From positions 248,001 through 312,000 of the forward strand of contig NZ_WKJD01000012.1 of NCBI RefSeq assembly GCF_009674665.1: 64,000 bases of DNA, read 5' to 3'. The notes beneath the pieces were generated by a model that searched no databases, had not been told where the DNA came from, and worked only from the letters and a program-made list of their open reading frames with translations. Position 1 is the first letter of the stretch. The number at the start of each line of letters is the position of its first letter. Shown here piece after piece: positions 35,967 through 45,705 of this stretch. The position numbers and the translations under genes are program-made. This stretch comes from Agromyces kandeliae. Its GTDB lineage: Bacteria; Actinomycetota; Actinomycetes; Actinomycetales; Microbacteriaceae.

Positions 35967-37163
35967 TCAGGCGAACTCGGCGCGGAAGAGGTGCATCGCC
36001 CCCGGCACGCCCTTGAGCTCCGCGGGCCCGACGTCGCGGAAGCTGATGCCCTCCTCGTCGCCGGCATCGGCGACCGCCTGGGTGACGAGGACCTCGCCCG
36101 GTCGTGCGTAGTCGGCGATGCGCGAGGCGAGGTTCACCGTCTGCCCGAAGTAGTCGCCCTGCTGGTACAGCACGGGTCCGGTGTGGAGGCCGACGTGGGC
36201 CGGCGGCAACCCGGCCGTCGTCAGCTCGTCCACCATCTCGAGGCCGGCCCGCACCGCGGGACCGGGGTCCCGGAAGTGGAACATCACGCCGTCGCCCAGC
36301 CACTTGATGGGCTTGCCTCCGTGGCGCACGGAGCCGCGCTGCACGAGCCGTGCGAGCGTCGCGGCCAGGTCGGCGGCGGCCTCGTCGCCGCGCTCCTGCG
36401 TGAGCCGCGTGTACCCGGTGATGTCGAAGAAGCAGATCGCCGGCGGCCGTTCGAGGTGGCTGTGGATGCCGGCCTTGGCCATGAGCACCTCGAACCCCTC
36501 GATGATGTTGGACGTCCACGCGCGCGCCTGCTGCGCGTGGTAGAGGCCGAGCATCGCCCGTTCCGCGAGGGGGGCGCTCCGATCGGCGAACTCGGGATCG
36601 GCGATCTCATCCGCCGAGAGGCCCGCGGCGATGGCCGGCTCGATGACCTCGGAGTTCCACCACGCCCCTTCGGCCTCCGCCATGCGTCGCGTGCTGTCAC
36701 CCTGGACGCGGAGCAGTCGCTCGACGGCCGCCGGCCGGAACCCTTCGGCGACCTGCAGTTCGAGGAACGGCACGACGGCCATCTCGTCCTCGCGCATCGG
36801 GTCGTCGGGTGACGGCAGCGGCGATCCGATGGCCTCTCGGATCGTGGTGAGGAGTTCGAGCGGCACGCCGGTGCGCTCGCTGACCTGCTGGAACGTCTCG
36901 CCCGTGAGCGGTGCGAACCGCTCGTACGCCTCCGCGTCGAAGAACCCGAGCGAGAGCGCGCCGTGCTCGAGCGCCGTGGCGAGCCGCTCGAGGGGGACGG
37001 CGGCCTCCTCGAGCGAACGCGCCATCAGCATCCGGCGCACGTCGCCCGCCGAGAAGCGATCGCCCGCCTCAGGCGCGACGATGCCGAGGCGCACCAGGCG
37101 GTCGACGTACGGTACGTCGACGCCGGCGCGTTCGGCCGCCTCTCCGCGTGAGAAGCCGCTCAC
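35967..37163 (-). CDS. HTH domain fused to class III adenylate/guanylate cyclase
   Basis: 398 aa. Residues 1-65 resemble a MerR-like winged helix (GEAAERAGVDVPYVDRLVRLGIVAPEAGDRFSAGDVRRM). A helical linker follows. The class III catalytic domain spans about 235-395: CFFDITGYTRLT gives the first metal Asp near 245, IKWLGDGVMFHF the Lys and second metal Asp near 284, and GQTVNLASRIADYA the Asn/Arg transition-state pair near 342. All key residues are retained, so it should make cAMP or cGMP. GTG at 37163 is 7 nt after TAGGCT, suggesting a leaderless mRNA. It is divergent from an IclR gene. Confidence 0.88.
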   Translation of the reverse strand: MSGFSRGEAAERAGVDVPYVDRLVRLGIVAPEAGDRFSAGDVRRMLMARSLEEAAVPLERLATALEHGALSLGFFDAEAYERFAPLTGETFQQVSERTGVPLELLTTIREAIGSPLPSPDDPMREDEMAVVPFLELQVAEGFRPAAVERLLRVQGDSTRRMAEAEGAWWNSEVIEPAIAAGLSADEIADPEFADRSAPLAERAMLGLYHAQQARAWTSNIIEGFEVLMAKAGIHSHLERPPAICFFDITGYTRLTQERGDEAAADLAATLARLVQRGSVRHGGKPIKWLGDGVMFHFRDPGPAVRAGLEMVDELTTAGLPPAHVGLHTGPVLYQQGDYFGQTVNLASRIADYARPGEVLVTQAVADAGDEEGISFRDVGPAELKGVPGAMHLFRAEFA

Positions 37164-37170
37164 GCCGGCC

Positions 37171-37176
37171 AGCCTA
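37171..37176 (-). promoter_or_regulatory. -10 element of the cyclase gene (leaderless)
   Basis: TAGGCT on the reverse strand ends 7 nt before the GTG at 37163. No ribosome site lies between, so transcription probably starts at the start codon. Confidence 0.6.
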
Positions 37177-37220
37177 CTCGCGTCGCGCGACCCGCTGTTC
37201 GGATTTCGCGCAACGCGTTC

Positions 37221-37226
37221 TACTAT
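37221..37226 (+). promoter_or_regulatory. -10 element of the iclR-type gene
   Basis: TACTAT fits TANNNT. A -35-like TTCGGA lies 17 nt upstream (37198-37203). Transcription would start near 37233 and leave a 47-nt leader with the ACGGAGGA site, in agreement with the GTG start at 37281. Confidence 0.5.
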
Positions 37227-37280
37227 CGACCGAGTGCCCGCGTGCATCCGGCTCGGGCAGCGACGAGACGGAGGACCGAC

Positions 37281-37997
37281 GTGGACGCAGCCAAGCCCAC
37301 CGCGGCGGCCGGATCGCAGACGCTGAGCCGGGGCATCCGCGTGCTCGAGGTGCTCGCCGACGCCGACCGCAACCTGACGATCGACGAGGTCGCCGCGGCC
37401 CTGGGCGTGCACCGGTCGGTCGCCTACCGGCTCGTGCGGACCCTGGAGGAGCACACCCTCGTCACCCGCGACGCTGCCGGCCGGCTCGCGCTCGGCACCG
37501 GGCTCGCGGCCCTCGCCGCAGGCGTGGCTCGCGACCTGCAGCAGGTCGCGCTGCCCGAGCTCACCGAGGTCGCGAACGAGCTCGGCATGACCTGCCTCAT
37601 CGCGGTGCTCGCCGACAACGAGGAGGCCGTCACGCTGCTGAGCGCCGCGCCGCGGCAGACCATGACGGTGGTCTCGTACCGCCCGGGCCACCGGCATCCG
37701 ATCACGCGCGGCGGACCGGGCAAGGCGATCCTGCTCGCGATGCCCGAGAGCGCCTGGCCGGTCGACGTGCCCGAGGACCTGCGGGCCGAGATCACCGAGA
37801 GCCGCGCCCGCGGCTACGCGCTGAGCCATGACGAGGTCGTGCCGTCGCTGCGATCGGTCGCCGTTCCGCTCACGCTGCCGGGGCAGCCGCCCGCGGCCAT
37901 CGCGGTCATCCACGTGTCGATGCCGCGGCCCGAGGGCGAGATCGCCGATCGGCTCGCCGCCGCGGCGCGCGCGGTGTCCCGCAGCTACGGGGCCTGA
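37281..37997 (+). CDS. IclR family transcriptional regulator
   Basis: 238 aa. The N-terminal winged helix is SQTLSRGIRVLEVLADADRNLTIDEVAAALGVHRSVAYRLVRTLEEHTLV; the C-terminal IclR effector domain starts at [18 protein letters not shown] and contains PITRGGPGKAILLAM and ESRARGYALSHDEVVPSLRSVAVPL. ACGGAGGA at 37269-37276 fixes the GTG at 37281. Convergent with the aromatic monooxygenase gene, it probably controls it; IclR-type PcaR/PobR/MhpR proteins act on aromatic acid pathways. That is an inference from position. Confidence 0.9.
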   Translation: MDAAKPTAAAGSQTLSRGIRVLEVLADADRNLTIDEVAAALGVHRSVAYRLVRTLEEHTLVTRDAAGRLALGTGLAALAAGVARDLQQVALPELTEVANELGMTCLIAVLADNEEAVTLLSAAPRQTMTVVSYRPGHRHPITRGGPGKAILLAMPESAWPVDVPEDLRAEITESRARGYALSHDEVVPSLRSVAVPLTLPGQPPAAIAVIHVSMPRPEGEIADRLAAAARAVSRSYGA

Positions 37998-38010
37998 GCG
38001 CGCCGCGGGC

Positions 38011-38039
38011 GGTCGCGGTCCGTCAGCGGGTCCGCGACC
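38011..38039. terminator. Bidirectional terminator between the IclR and monooxygenase genes
   Basis: GGTCGCGG pairs with CCGCGACC, with a T/T mismatch and two more pairs inside, around a short loop. It lies in the 51-nt gap between convergent genes. Confidence 0.6.
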
Positions 38040-38048
38040 GACTGACGG

Positions 38049-40010
38049 TCAGCGGCTGACCAGGTCGCGTTCGACGGTCGCGTCGGCCGAGGCATCCGCC
38101 ACCGCCCGCTGCGGCAGCAGGTGCTGCTCGAAGAACGCCGCGAGCTCGTCGGTCGCCGTCAGGGGCAGGACGTGCGCGACGTACTGGTCGGGGCGCACCA
38201 CGACGACGGCGCCCTCGCGTGAGATGCCCCGCTCGTCGAAGATGTCGGTGGGGCACCACGTGCTCGGCCCGGCCGCGAACACCTTCTCCCAGTCCATGAG
38301 CGCGAACGGCCCGGTCCTCGGTCGGAACACCTCCGGCGCGGCCATGATCTCGACGTCCTCGTGCGGCTGCTGGTAGACCACCTTGACGTCGAACACGGCG
38401 TCGACGTCGACGCCGTCCGGCGTGTGCCGCGCCAACGGGGCGTCGGGCGACGACATCCACTCGGCCCAGTCGGTGAGAGCGGATGCCTCGCCGGCGGCGG
38501 GCGCGTCGGCGAACGCGTAGATCCGCCACCGTCCGTCGGCCCTCGCGTGGTGGCCCAGGTGCACGACGTTCCCGTCGCATACGAGCGACACCGGCGACGA
38601 CTTGAAGCGCATGCCGATCGGGAACCCGGTGGCGAGCGCCTGGTGCTCCGCGTCGCCGGTGATCATCGACGGGCCGTAGTGCGTCATGAACCCCGACGGG
38701 AACTCGGCGGTGCCGAGGTAGTGCTTCGCCAGTTCCTGCGGGTCCGAGATCTCCTCCGGCTTGCGCGCCATGAGCGAGGACCATTCGCGGTCGAAGTCGA
38801 TCAGCTGCTGCGCGACCGGCTGCCGCTCCGACGAGTAGGTCGCGAGCAGGTCGGCGGGTGCCAGGCCGGTGACGACCGAGCCAAGCTTCCACCCCAGGTT
38901 GAACCCGTCCTGCATCGAGACGTTCATGCCCTGCCCGGCCTTCGCGCTGTGCGTGTGGCACGCGTCACCGGTGAGGAACACCCGCGGAGCGACATCCGCC
39001 CCCTCGTCGCGGTCGTCGAAGTGATCGGTGACCCGGTGACCGACCTCGTACACGCTGGACCAGGCGACGTTGCGCACGTCGAGCGTGTACGGGTTCAGGA
39101 TGTCGTTCGCCTTGGCGATGATCGTCTCGATCGGCGTCTTGCGCACCTCGTGGTGGTCGTCGTCGGCCACCTCGCCGAGGTCGATGTACATGCGGCAGAG
39201 GTACCCGCCCTCGCGTGGGATGTGCAGGATGTTGCCCGCTGCGGAGTTGATCGCGCACTTCGTGCGCCAGTCGGGGAAGTCGGTGTTCACGACCACGTCC
39301 ATGACGCCCCACGCGTGCGCCGAGATGCCTCCGATGTGCTTGCGGCCGATCGCCTCGCGGACTCCGCTGCGGGCGCCGTCGCTGCCCACGACGTACTTGG
39401 CGCGCACGGTGCGCTCCTCGCCCTCGCGCTCGCCGGCGGTGTAGCGCACGCGCACTTCTACGGGGTACTCGCCCGCGGCGTCGGAGCCCTCGTCGTGCAC
39501 GGTGAGCCCGGTGAACTCGATGCCGTAGTCGGGCACGATCCGCCCCGGCCCGTTGGCGGCGGCTTCGGCGAAGTAGTCGAGCACGCGCGCCTGGTTGACG
39601 ATGAGGTGCGGGAATTCGCTGATCTTGTATCCGTAGTCCTCGGTGCGGGAGGTGCGGATGATCTTCTCCGGTTCGGCCGGGTCGGGGCCCCAGAAGTTCA
39701 TGTAGCCGATGTTGTAGGCCTCGGCGATGATGCGTTCGGCGAACCCGAACGCCTGGAACGTCTCGACGCTGCGCGGCTGGATGCCGTCGGCCTGGCCGAG
39801 CACGAGTCGCCCGTCACGGCGTTCGATGACGCGGGTGACGACATCGGGGTACTGCGAGAGCTGCGCGCCGAGCAGCATGCCGGCCGGGCCCGAGCCGACG
39901 ACGAGGACGTCGACCTCGTCCGGCAGGTCCTCGGGGCGGTCGATGCCGACGCCGGCAGCGGGCTTCACCCGGGGATCGCCGGACACGTATCCGTGGTGGT
40001 GGAACTGCAC
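38049..40010 (-). CDS. FAD-dependent aromatic hydroxylase, 3-hydroxybenzoate 4-monooxygenase-like
   Basis: 653 aa. FAD is bound by VDVLVVGSGPAGMLLGAQLSQ (GxGxxG, residues 38-44), the DG-type motif KYVVGSDGARSGVREAIG and RVFLTGDACHTHSAKAGQGMNVSMQDGFNLGWKL (GD motif near 350). A thioredoxin-like C-terminal domain follows, as in phenol hydroxylase/MobA, and the total length is close to MobA. It would use NADPH and O2 to add a hydroxyl. The GTG start has GAGGAG close before. Substrate is inferred from size, the MVVVNTDFPDWRTKCAINS-type segment and the IclR neighbour. Confidence 0.85.
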   Translation of the reverse strand: MQFHHHGYVSGDPRVKPAAGVGIDRPEDLPDEVDVLVVGSGPAGMLLGAQLSQYPDVVTRVIERRDGRLVLGQADGIQPRSVETFQAFGFAERIIAEAYNIGYMNFWGPDPAEPEKIIRTSRTEDYGYKISEFPHLIVNQARVLDYFAEAAANGPGRIVPDYGIEFTGLTVHDEGSDAAGEYPVEVRVRYTAGEREGEERTVRAKYVVGSDGARSGVREAIGRKHIGGISAHAWGVMDVVVNTDFPDWRTKCAINSAAGNILHIPREGGYLCRMYIDLGEVADDDHHEVRKTPIETIIAKANDILNPYTLDVRNVAWSSVYEVGHRVTDHFDDRDEGADVAPRVFLTGDACHTHSAKAGQGMNVSMQDGFNLGWKLGSVVTGLAPADLLATYSSERQPVAQQLIDFDREWSSLMARKPEEISDPQELAKHYLGTAEFPSGFMTHYGPSMITGDAEHQALATGFPIGMRFKSSPVSLVCDGNVVHLGHHARADGRWRIYAFADAPAAGEASALTDWAEWMSSPDAPLARHTPDGVDVDAVFDVKVVYQQPHEDVEIMAAPEVFRPRTGPFALMDWEKVFAAGPSTWCPTDIFDERGISREGAVVVVRPDQYVAHVLPLTATDELAAFFEQHLLPQRAVADASADATVERDLVSR

Positions 40011-40048
40011 GTGTGCTCCTCACGTCGTCGTGATGCGATGTCGTTGCG

Positions 40049-40079
40049 TTCGATAATAGAATGTGGCTTTCGATTATCG
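40049..40079 (-). promoter_or_regulatory. AT-rich inverted repeat at the monooxygenase promoter
   Basis: CGATAAT (40051-40057) and ATTATCG (40073-40079) are inverted across 15 nt. The same stretch reads as a direct repeat TTCGATAAT/TTCGATTAT. On the reverse strand TATTAT inside it can be the -10 of the monooxygenase gene, about 45 nt before its start. An IclR-family operator is a reasonable guess. Confidence 0.55.
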
Positions 40080-40163
40080 CGCGTGGATATGGTAGGCCGT
40101 GATCCGCCCGGACACAAGCGGGCCGGTTCGCCGCGGGCTCTGGATGCTCCGGGGCGCGTGCGT

Positions 40164-41522
<1,359 letters not shown>

Positions 41523-41544
41523 GCGGGCGGCGGAGACGGGGCCG

Positions 41545-42861
41545 GTGGACGTGAGCGGGTCGGACGAGACCGACGTCGTCGTCGTCGGCGCCGGCCTCGC
41601 GGGCCTGCGCTGCGCGGCCCGCGTCGCCGCATCCGGCCTCGGCGTCGCCGTGCTCGAGGCGGCCGACGAGGTCGGCGGCCGTCAACGGACCGACGAGGTC
41701 GACGGGTTCCGCCTCGACCGCGGCTTCCAGGTCCTGAACCCCGCCTACCCGGCGGTGCGTCGCTGGGTGGACGTCGACGCCCTCGACCTGCGGAGGTTCC
41801 CGGTCGGCGTCGAGGTGCGGCGAGCGGCCGGGGCGGATGTCGCGGTGCTCGCGCACCCGCTCAGGCATCCCGCCGCACTCCCGGCCACCCTCCGAAGCGG
41901 CCTGCTGGCGCCCCGCGACCTCGCCGCGCTGGTGCGGTGGCTCGCGCCGGCGATGGTGCGGCCGCGCTCGGTGATCGCCGGACCAGACGGGCCGCTCGCC
42001 GAGGCCTGGGACCGTGTCGGCCTCCGCGGCCCGCTTCGCACCGAGGTCCTCGAGCCGTTCCTCGCCGGCGTCCTCGCCGACGACCGCGGCGAGACCTCCG
42101 ACACGTTCGCGCGCCTGCTCGTGCGCATGTTCGCACTCGGCCGACCCGGGCTGCCGGCCGCGGGCATCGGCGCGCTCCCGACGCAGCTCGCAACGGCGGC
42201 GCGCGTCGCGGGAGCCGAGGTGCGCACGGGGACGGTCGTCGAGCGGATCGGACGGCGCGGGCCGGCGGGCCGGGTGCACGTCGACCTCGCCGACGGCTCG
42301 CGTGTCGCGGCATCCGCGGTCGTCGTCGCCGTCGGCCCAGAGGCCGTCGCGAGCCTCGTCGACGTGCCGGCTCCGCAGACGCGCGGCCTGCAGACCTGGT
42401 GGTTCGCGGCCACGGAGCCGCCCACGGCGTCCGCCATGCTCGCCGTCGACGGGCGCCGAGGCGGCCCGATCGTGAACGCGGTCGTGCTCTCGCACACCGT
42501 CCCCGCCTCGGCACCCAGCGGGATGCACCTCGTCGCGGCGACGAACCTGCTCCCGCGGGCCGCACGCACCGACCCCGCTGCGGCACCCGCGGAGGCGGAC
42601 GTGCGCCGCCACCTCGGCGAGATCTGGGCGACGGATGCCTCCGCCTGGCGCCTGCTCCGCCGCGACGACCTGCACGACGCCCTCCCCGCCCAACTCCCCC
42701 CGCTCCGCACGCGGCGCCCCGCACGGCTGGGCGACGGGCTCTACGTCGCCGGCGACCACCGCGACACCGCATCGATCCAGGGCGCGCTCGTCTCCGGCGA
42801 CCGCATCGGTCGCGCCGTGGTCCGCGACCTGCTCGGCCCGATCGGCGATACGCCATCGTGA
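41545..42861 (+). CDS. FAD-dependent oxidoreductase (amine oxidase/desaturase-like)
   Basis: 438 aa. The Rossmann start VVVVGAGLAGLRCAARVAASGLGVAVLEAADEVGGRQRTD has GxGxxG and the GG-R motif of the amine oxidase/phytoene desaturase family. FQVLNPAYPAVRRWVD and the C-terminal LGDGLYVAGDHRDTASIQGALVSGDRIG (FAD-closing GD motif) fit the family. A GTG at 41545 with GGAG 9 nt before is preferred; a GTG two codons later is possible. It follows the dgdA-like gene by 22 nt, probably co-transcribed. Substrate unknown. Confidence 0.85.
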   Translation: MDVSGSDETDVVVVGAGLAGLRCAARVAASGLGVAVLEAADEVGGRQRTDEVDGFRLDRGFQVLNPAYPAVRRWVDVDALDLRRFPVGVEVRRAAGADVAVLAHPLRHPAALPATLRSGLLAPRDLAALVRWLAPAMVRPRSVIAGPDGPLAEAWDRVGLRGPLRTEVLEPFLAGVLADDRGETSDTFARLLVRMFALGRPGLPAAGIGALPTQLATAARVAGAEVRTGTVVERIGRRGPAGRVHVDLADGSRVAASAVVVAVGPEAVASLVDVPAPQTRGLQTWWFAATEPPTASAMLAVDGRRGGPIVNAVVLSHTVPASAPSGMHLVAATNLLPRAARTDPAAAPAEADVRRHLGEIWATDASAWRLLRRDDLHDALPAQLPPLRTRRPARLGDGLYVAGDHRDTASIQGALVSGDRIGRAVVRDLLGPIGDTPS

Positions 42862-42944
42862 GCGAGCTCGCGTCGTGCCGAGCGCTGCCTGCGGGGTCGA
42901 TGCCTGTTCACCGCCCGTGTCTGGCCGCGTGGCGCGAACGCGCG

Positions 42945-42950
42945 TAGCGT
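42945..42950 (+). promoter_or_regulatory. -10 element of the gerW-like gene (leaderless)
   Basis: TAGCGT ends exactly 7 nt before the ATG at 42958, with no ribosome site between. Confidence 0.55.
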
Positions 42951-42957
42951 CGGGCGC

Positions 42958-43329
42958 ATGGGCAAGCTCATCGAGAACCTGGCGGAATCGGTCCCCTCGT
43001 GGGGCGCACGCGTGGCGTACGGCGAGAAGACCACGGTCGACGGACAGGAGGCGGTGCCGGTCGCATTCGTCGGCTTCGGCTTCGGCGCGGGCGAGGGCTC
43101 CGGCGACATGCCGGAGGGCGGCAAGGCCGTGGCCGGGCACGGCGAGGGCAGCGGGGGCGGGGGCGGCGGGTTCTCCGTTCCGATCGGTGCCTACATCAAC
43201 GGCCCGGACGGCCTGCGCTTCCGGCCGAACACGATCGCCCTCGCGGTCGCCGCGGTGCCGCTCGTCTCGGCGATCGGCGGGGCACTGGCGTTGATCGTCG
43301 GGGCTGCGCGCTTCCGCGGCGTCCGCTGA
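42958..43329 (+). CDS. GerW/YtfJ-like sporulation-family protein
   Basis: 123 aa. MGKLIENLAESVPSWGARVAYGEKTTVDGQEAVPVAFVGFGFGAGEG and the glycine-rich stretch with GGGGGGFSVPIGAYI match the YtfJ/GerW family. A C-terminal hydrophobic helix (LAVAAVPLVSAIGGALALIVGAA) is added. In Bacillus the family affects spore germination, but many non-sporulating actinobacteria have members, so the role here is unknown. It is monocistronic, ending in a hairpin shared with dnaB. Confidence 0.85.
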   Translation: MGKLIENLAESVPSWGARVAYGEKTTVDGQEAVPVAFVGFGFGAGEGSGDMPEGGKAVAGHGEGSGGGGGGFSVPIGAYINGPDGLRFRPNTIALAVAAVPLVSAIGGALALIVGAARFRGVR

Positions 43330-43330
43330 C

Positions 43331-43361
43331 GCGCGCGGCCCGTCGGGGACGGGCCGCGCGC
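43331..43361. terminator. Bidirectional terminator between the gerW-like gene and dnaB
   Basis: GCGCGCGGCCCG pairs perfectly with CGGGCCGCGCGC around TCGGGGA. It serves both convergent genes. Confidence 0.85.
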
Positions 43362-43377
43362 AGTGGGGGCAGCCCGG

Positions 43378-44751
43378 CTACACCTGCACCATGTCGGCGA
43401 ACCGCGAGAAGTGGCCGTGGAACGCCACGGTCACGGTGCGGGTCGGTCCGTTGCGGTGCTTGGCGACGATGAGGTCGGCTTCGCCCGCGCGCGGGCTGTC
43501 GCGCTCGTACGCCGACTCGCGGTGGAGCAGGATGACCATGTCGGCGTCCTGCTCGATCGATCCCGATTCGCGCAGGTCGGAGAGGGCCGGCATCTTGTCG
43601 GCGCGCTGCTCCGGACCACGGTTCAGCTGCGACAGTGCGAGCACCGGCACCTGGAGCTCCTTCGCGAGCAGCTTCAGCGCACGCGAGAACTCGGAGACCT
43701 CTTGCTGCCTGCTCTCGACGCGCTTGCCGCTCGTCATGAGCTGCAGGTAGTCGATGACGACCATCTTCAGGCCGACGCGCTGCTTCAGGCGGCGGCACTT
43801 GGCGCGGATCTCGACGAGCGTCATGTTGGGGGAGTCGTCGATGTAGAGCGGGGCGTCGTTGATGCGGCCGCGGGTCGACGCGATCGTGGTCCAGTCGCGC
43901 GTGTCGACGGTGCCCTTGCGCATGTTCTGCAAGGGCACGGATGCCTCGGCGGAGAGCAGGCGCATCGCGATCTCGCTTCGCCCCATCTCGAGCGAGAAGA
44001 AGATCGTGGGCAGGTCGTGCGTGATCGCCGCGGACCGCGCGAAGTCGAGCGCGAGCGTCGACTTTCCCATCGCGGGACGCGCGGCGACGATGATCATCTG
44101 ACCGGGGTGGAAGCCGTTCGTGAGGTCGTCGAGGTCGGCGAAGCCGGTCGGCACGCCGGTCATCTTGCCGTCGGTGTGCTTGGCCGCCTCGATCTCGTCG
44201 ATCGCGGTGCCGATCGCGTCGGTCAGCGGGACGTAGTCCTCGCTCTCGACCGAGCCCGTGACCGAGTAGATCTCGGCCTGGGCGTTGTTCACGAGCTCGA
44301 CGACCTCGCCCTCGCCCGCGTAGCCCATCTGCACGATGCGCGTGCCGGCCTCGACGAGGCGGCGCAGCAGCGCGCGCTCGGCGACGATCGAGGCGTAGTA
44401 CCCGGCGTTCGCCGCCGTCGGCACGAGGCTCGTGAGCGTGTGCAGGTACTCGACGCCGCCGGCCCGCTGCAGTTCGCCGTTCTTCGTGAGCTCATCGGTG
44501 ACCGCGATGACGTCGGTGGGCTCGCCGTGCGAGTACAGGGCGAGGATGGCGTTGAAGACCACCTCGTGCTTCGGGACGTAGAAGTCGATGCCGCGGAGCG
44601 TCTCGATGACGTCGGCGACCGCGTCCTTCGAGAGCATCATGCCGCCGAGCGCGCTCTGCTCCGCGAGGAGATCGTGCGGAGGCGTCCGCTCGCCGCGACG
44701 GGTCTCGGCCTCGTCGACCGGTTCCGCGATCCCGAGATGCGCGATCGACAA
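43378..44751 (-). CDS. dnaB: Replicative DNA helicase DnaB
   Basis: 457 aa, uninterrupted by an intein. The N-terminal domain begins with TPPHDLLAEQSALGGMMLSKDAVADV. The RecA-like C-terminal domain has Walker A ARPAMGKST near 225, Walker B MVVIDYLQLM and QEVSEFSRALKLLAKELQVPVLALSQLNRGPEQR. The hexamer unwinds DNA at the fork. The TTG start at 44751 has GAGGTAGGA just upstream; related proteins begin MSIAHLG. Its upstream side is the DnaA-box cluster. Confidence 0.95.
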   Translation of the reverse strand: MSIAHLGIAEPVDEAETRRGERTPPHDLLAEQSALGGMMLSKDAVADVIETLRGIDFYVPKHEVVFNAILALYSHGEPTDVIAVTDELTKNGELQRAGGVEYLHTLTSLVPTAANAGYYASIVAERALLRRLVEAGTRIVQMGYAGEGEVVELVNNAQAEIYSVTGSVESEDYVPLTDAIGTAIDEIEAAKHTDGKMTGVPTGFADLDDLTNGFHPGQMIIVAARPAMGKSTLALDFARSAAITHDLPTIFFSLEMGRSEIAMRLLSAEASVPLQNMRKGTVDTRDWTTIASTRGRINDAPLYIDDSPNMTLVEIRAKCRRLKQRVGLKMVVIDYLQLMTSGKRVESRQQEVSEFSRALKLLAKELQVPVLALSQLNRGPEQRADKMPALSDLRESGSIEQDADMVILLHRESAYERDSPRAGEADLIVAKHRNGPTRTVTVAFHGHFSRFADMVQV

Positions 44752-44915
44752 TTCCTACCTCCGCTCGCCCGCCGGGCATGTGCCATCGCCCCGCGACCAG
44801 TCTCGCCGGACCCCCCGACACCTCGTCGAACGGCTCTGGCGGGGCCCGTTCACGGCGTCATTCCGAAGGAGACTGACTCACCATAAGGAAGGGGTTCCCA
44901 CAGCACAAGCCGCCC

Positions 44916-45046
44916 TGTGGATAACTCTGTGGAGGACGTGGGCGAAACGCCGTGGAACATGTGCACAGGTCCTGTGGACAACTGTGGAAATCTTGTGAAT
45001 GACACGGCGTGAATTCGCTTCTGACCTGGGTATTCTCGAATCCACA
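44916..45046. promoter_or_regulatory. Cluster of DnaA-box-like sequences upstream of dnaB
   Basis: TGTGGATAA (44916-44924, complement of the consensus TTATCCACA), TGTGGACAA (44973-44981, complement of TTGTCCACA favoured in actinobacteria), TGTGGAAAT (44983-44991) and, in the other direction, GAATCCACA (45038-45046). A further TGTGGAGG follows the first box (44928). Two of the boxes are exact. The cluster could control dnaB or hold DnaA. Confidence 0.65.
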
Positions 45047-45186
45047 CCTGTGGGGGGAAAATTCTTCCGTTTTCCCTCCGCCGCATTCGCCCTCCTGTGT
45101 ACAAACCTGAGGACAGCACCCCGAAATGCGGACTTGCGGCGGCCCGACCGACGGGTGTAATACAGCCGCGAACGGCGTGCAGCACG

Positions 45187-45223
45187 ACGACGCGGCGGGG
45201 GCCTCAGCCCACCGCCGCGTCGT
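45187..45223 (-). terminator. Terminator of the rpsF-ssb-rpsR-rplI operon
   Basis: ACGACGCGGCGG pairs with CCGCCGCGTCGT, plus GGG/CCC across one bulged A, around CCTCAG. It begins 19 nt after the rplI stop. Confidence 0.75.
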
Positions 45224-45241
45224 GCGTTGCGTCGGAAGCGA

Positions 45242-45694
45242 CTACTTCGCCGCGACCACCTGGAGGGTGACCGTCGCGGTGACTTCGTCGCGCAGCTTGA
45301 CGGTGACCTCGTGGTCGCCGACCGACTTCACCGGTGCGGTGAACTCCACCTTGCGCTTGTCGATCTCGCCGAGGCCGGCGTCGGCGACGGCCGACGCGAC
45401 ATCCGCCGGCTTGACCGAGCCGAACAGGCGGCCGCCGAGGCCGGCCTTGACGGCCAGCTTGACCTTCGCCGACTCGAGCTTGGCCTTGAGGGCCTGCGCG
45501 TCCTCGAGGGAGTGCAGCTCGCGCGCGGCGCGCGCGGCCTTGATCTGGTCGACCTGCTTCTGGCCGCCACGGGTCCACGGGGTCGCGAAGCCCTGGGGGA
45601 CGAGGTAGTTGCGGGCGTACCCGTTCTTGACCTCGACCACGTCGCCGGCCTCGCCGAGACCGGAGACCTCGTGCGTGAGGATGATCTTTGCCAT
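45242..45694 (-). CDS. rplI: 50S ribosomal protein L9
   Basis: 150 aa, full length. [37 protein letters not shown] is the N-terminal rRNA-binding domain with the L9 signature. A long helix ([30 protein letters not shown]) connects to the C-terminal domain ending [19 protein letters not shown]. It is the last gene of rpsF-ssb-rpsR-rplI and starts 11 nt after rpsR. Confidence 0.96.
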   Translation of the reverse strand: MAKIILTHEVSGLGEAGDVVEVKNGYARNYLVPQGFATPWTRGGQKQVDQIKAARAARELHSLEDAQALKAKLESAKVKLAVKAGLGGRLFGSVKPADVASAVADAGLGEIDKRKVEFTAPVKSVGDHEVTVKLRDEVTATVTLQVVAAK

Positions 45695-45705
45695 TTCCGT
45701 GCTCC

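Larger units (their letters stand above)
44752..45241. other. 490-bp gene-free region between dnaB and rplI
   Basis: No gene is supported. It includes a cluster of DnaA-box-like sequences, an AT-rich patch (about 45055-45076) and, at its right end, the rplI terminator. The ORFs drawn across it lack any family signature. Confidence 0.7.

Noticed and set aside
43378..44751. Intein in DnaB
   Set aside because: The protein is 457 aa with uninterrupted Walker motifs, so no insert is present.
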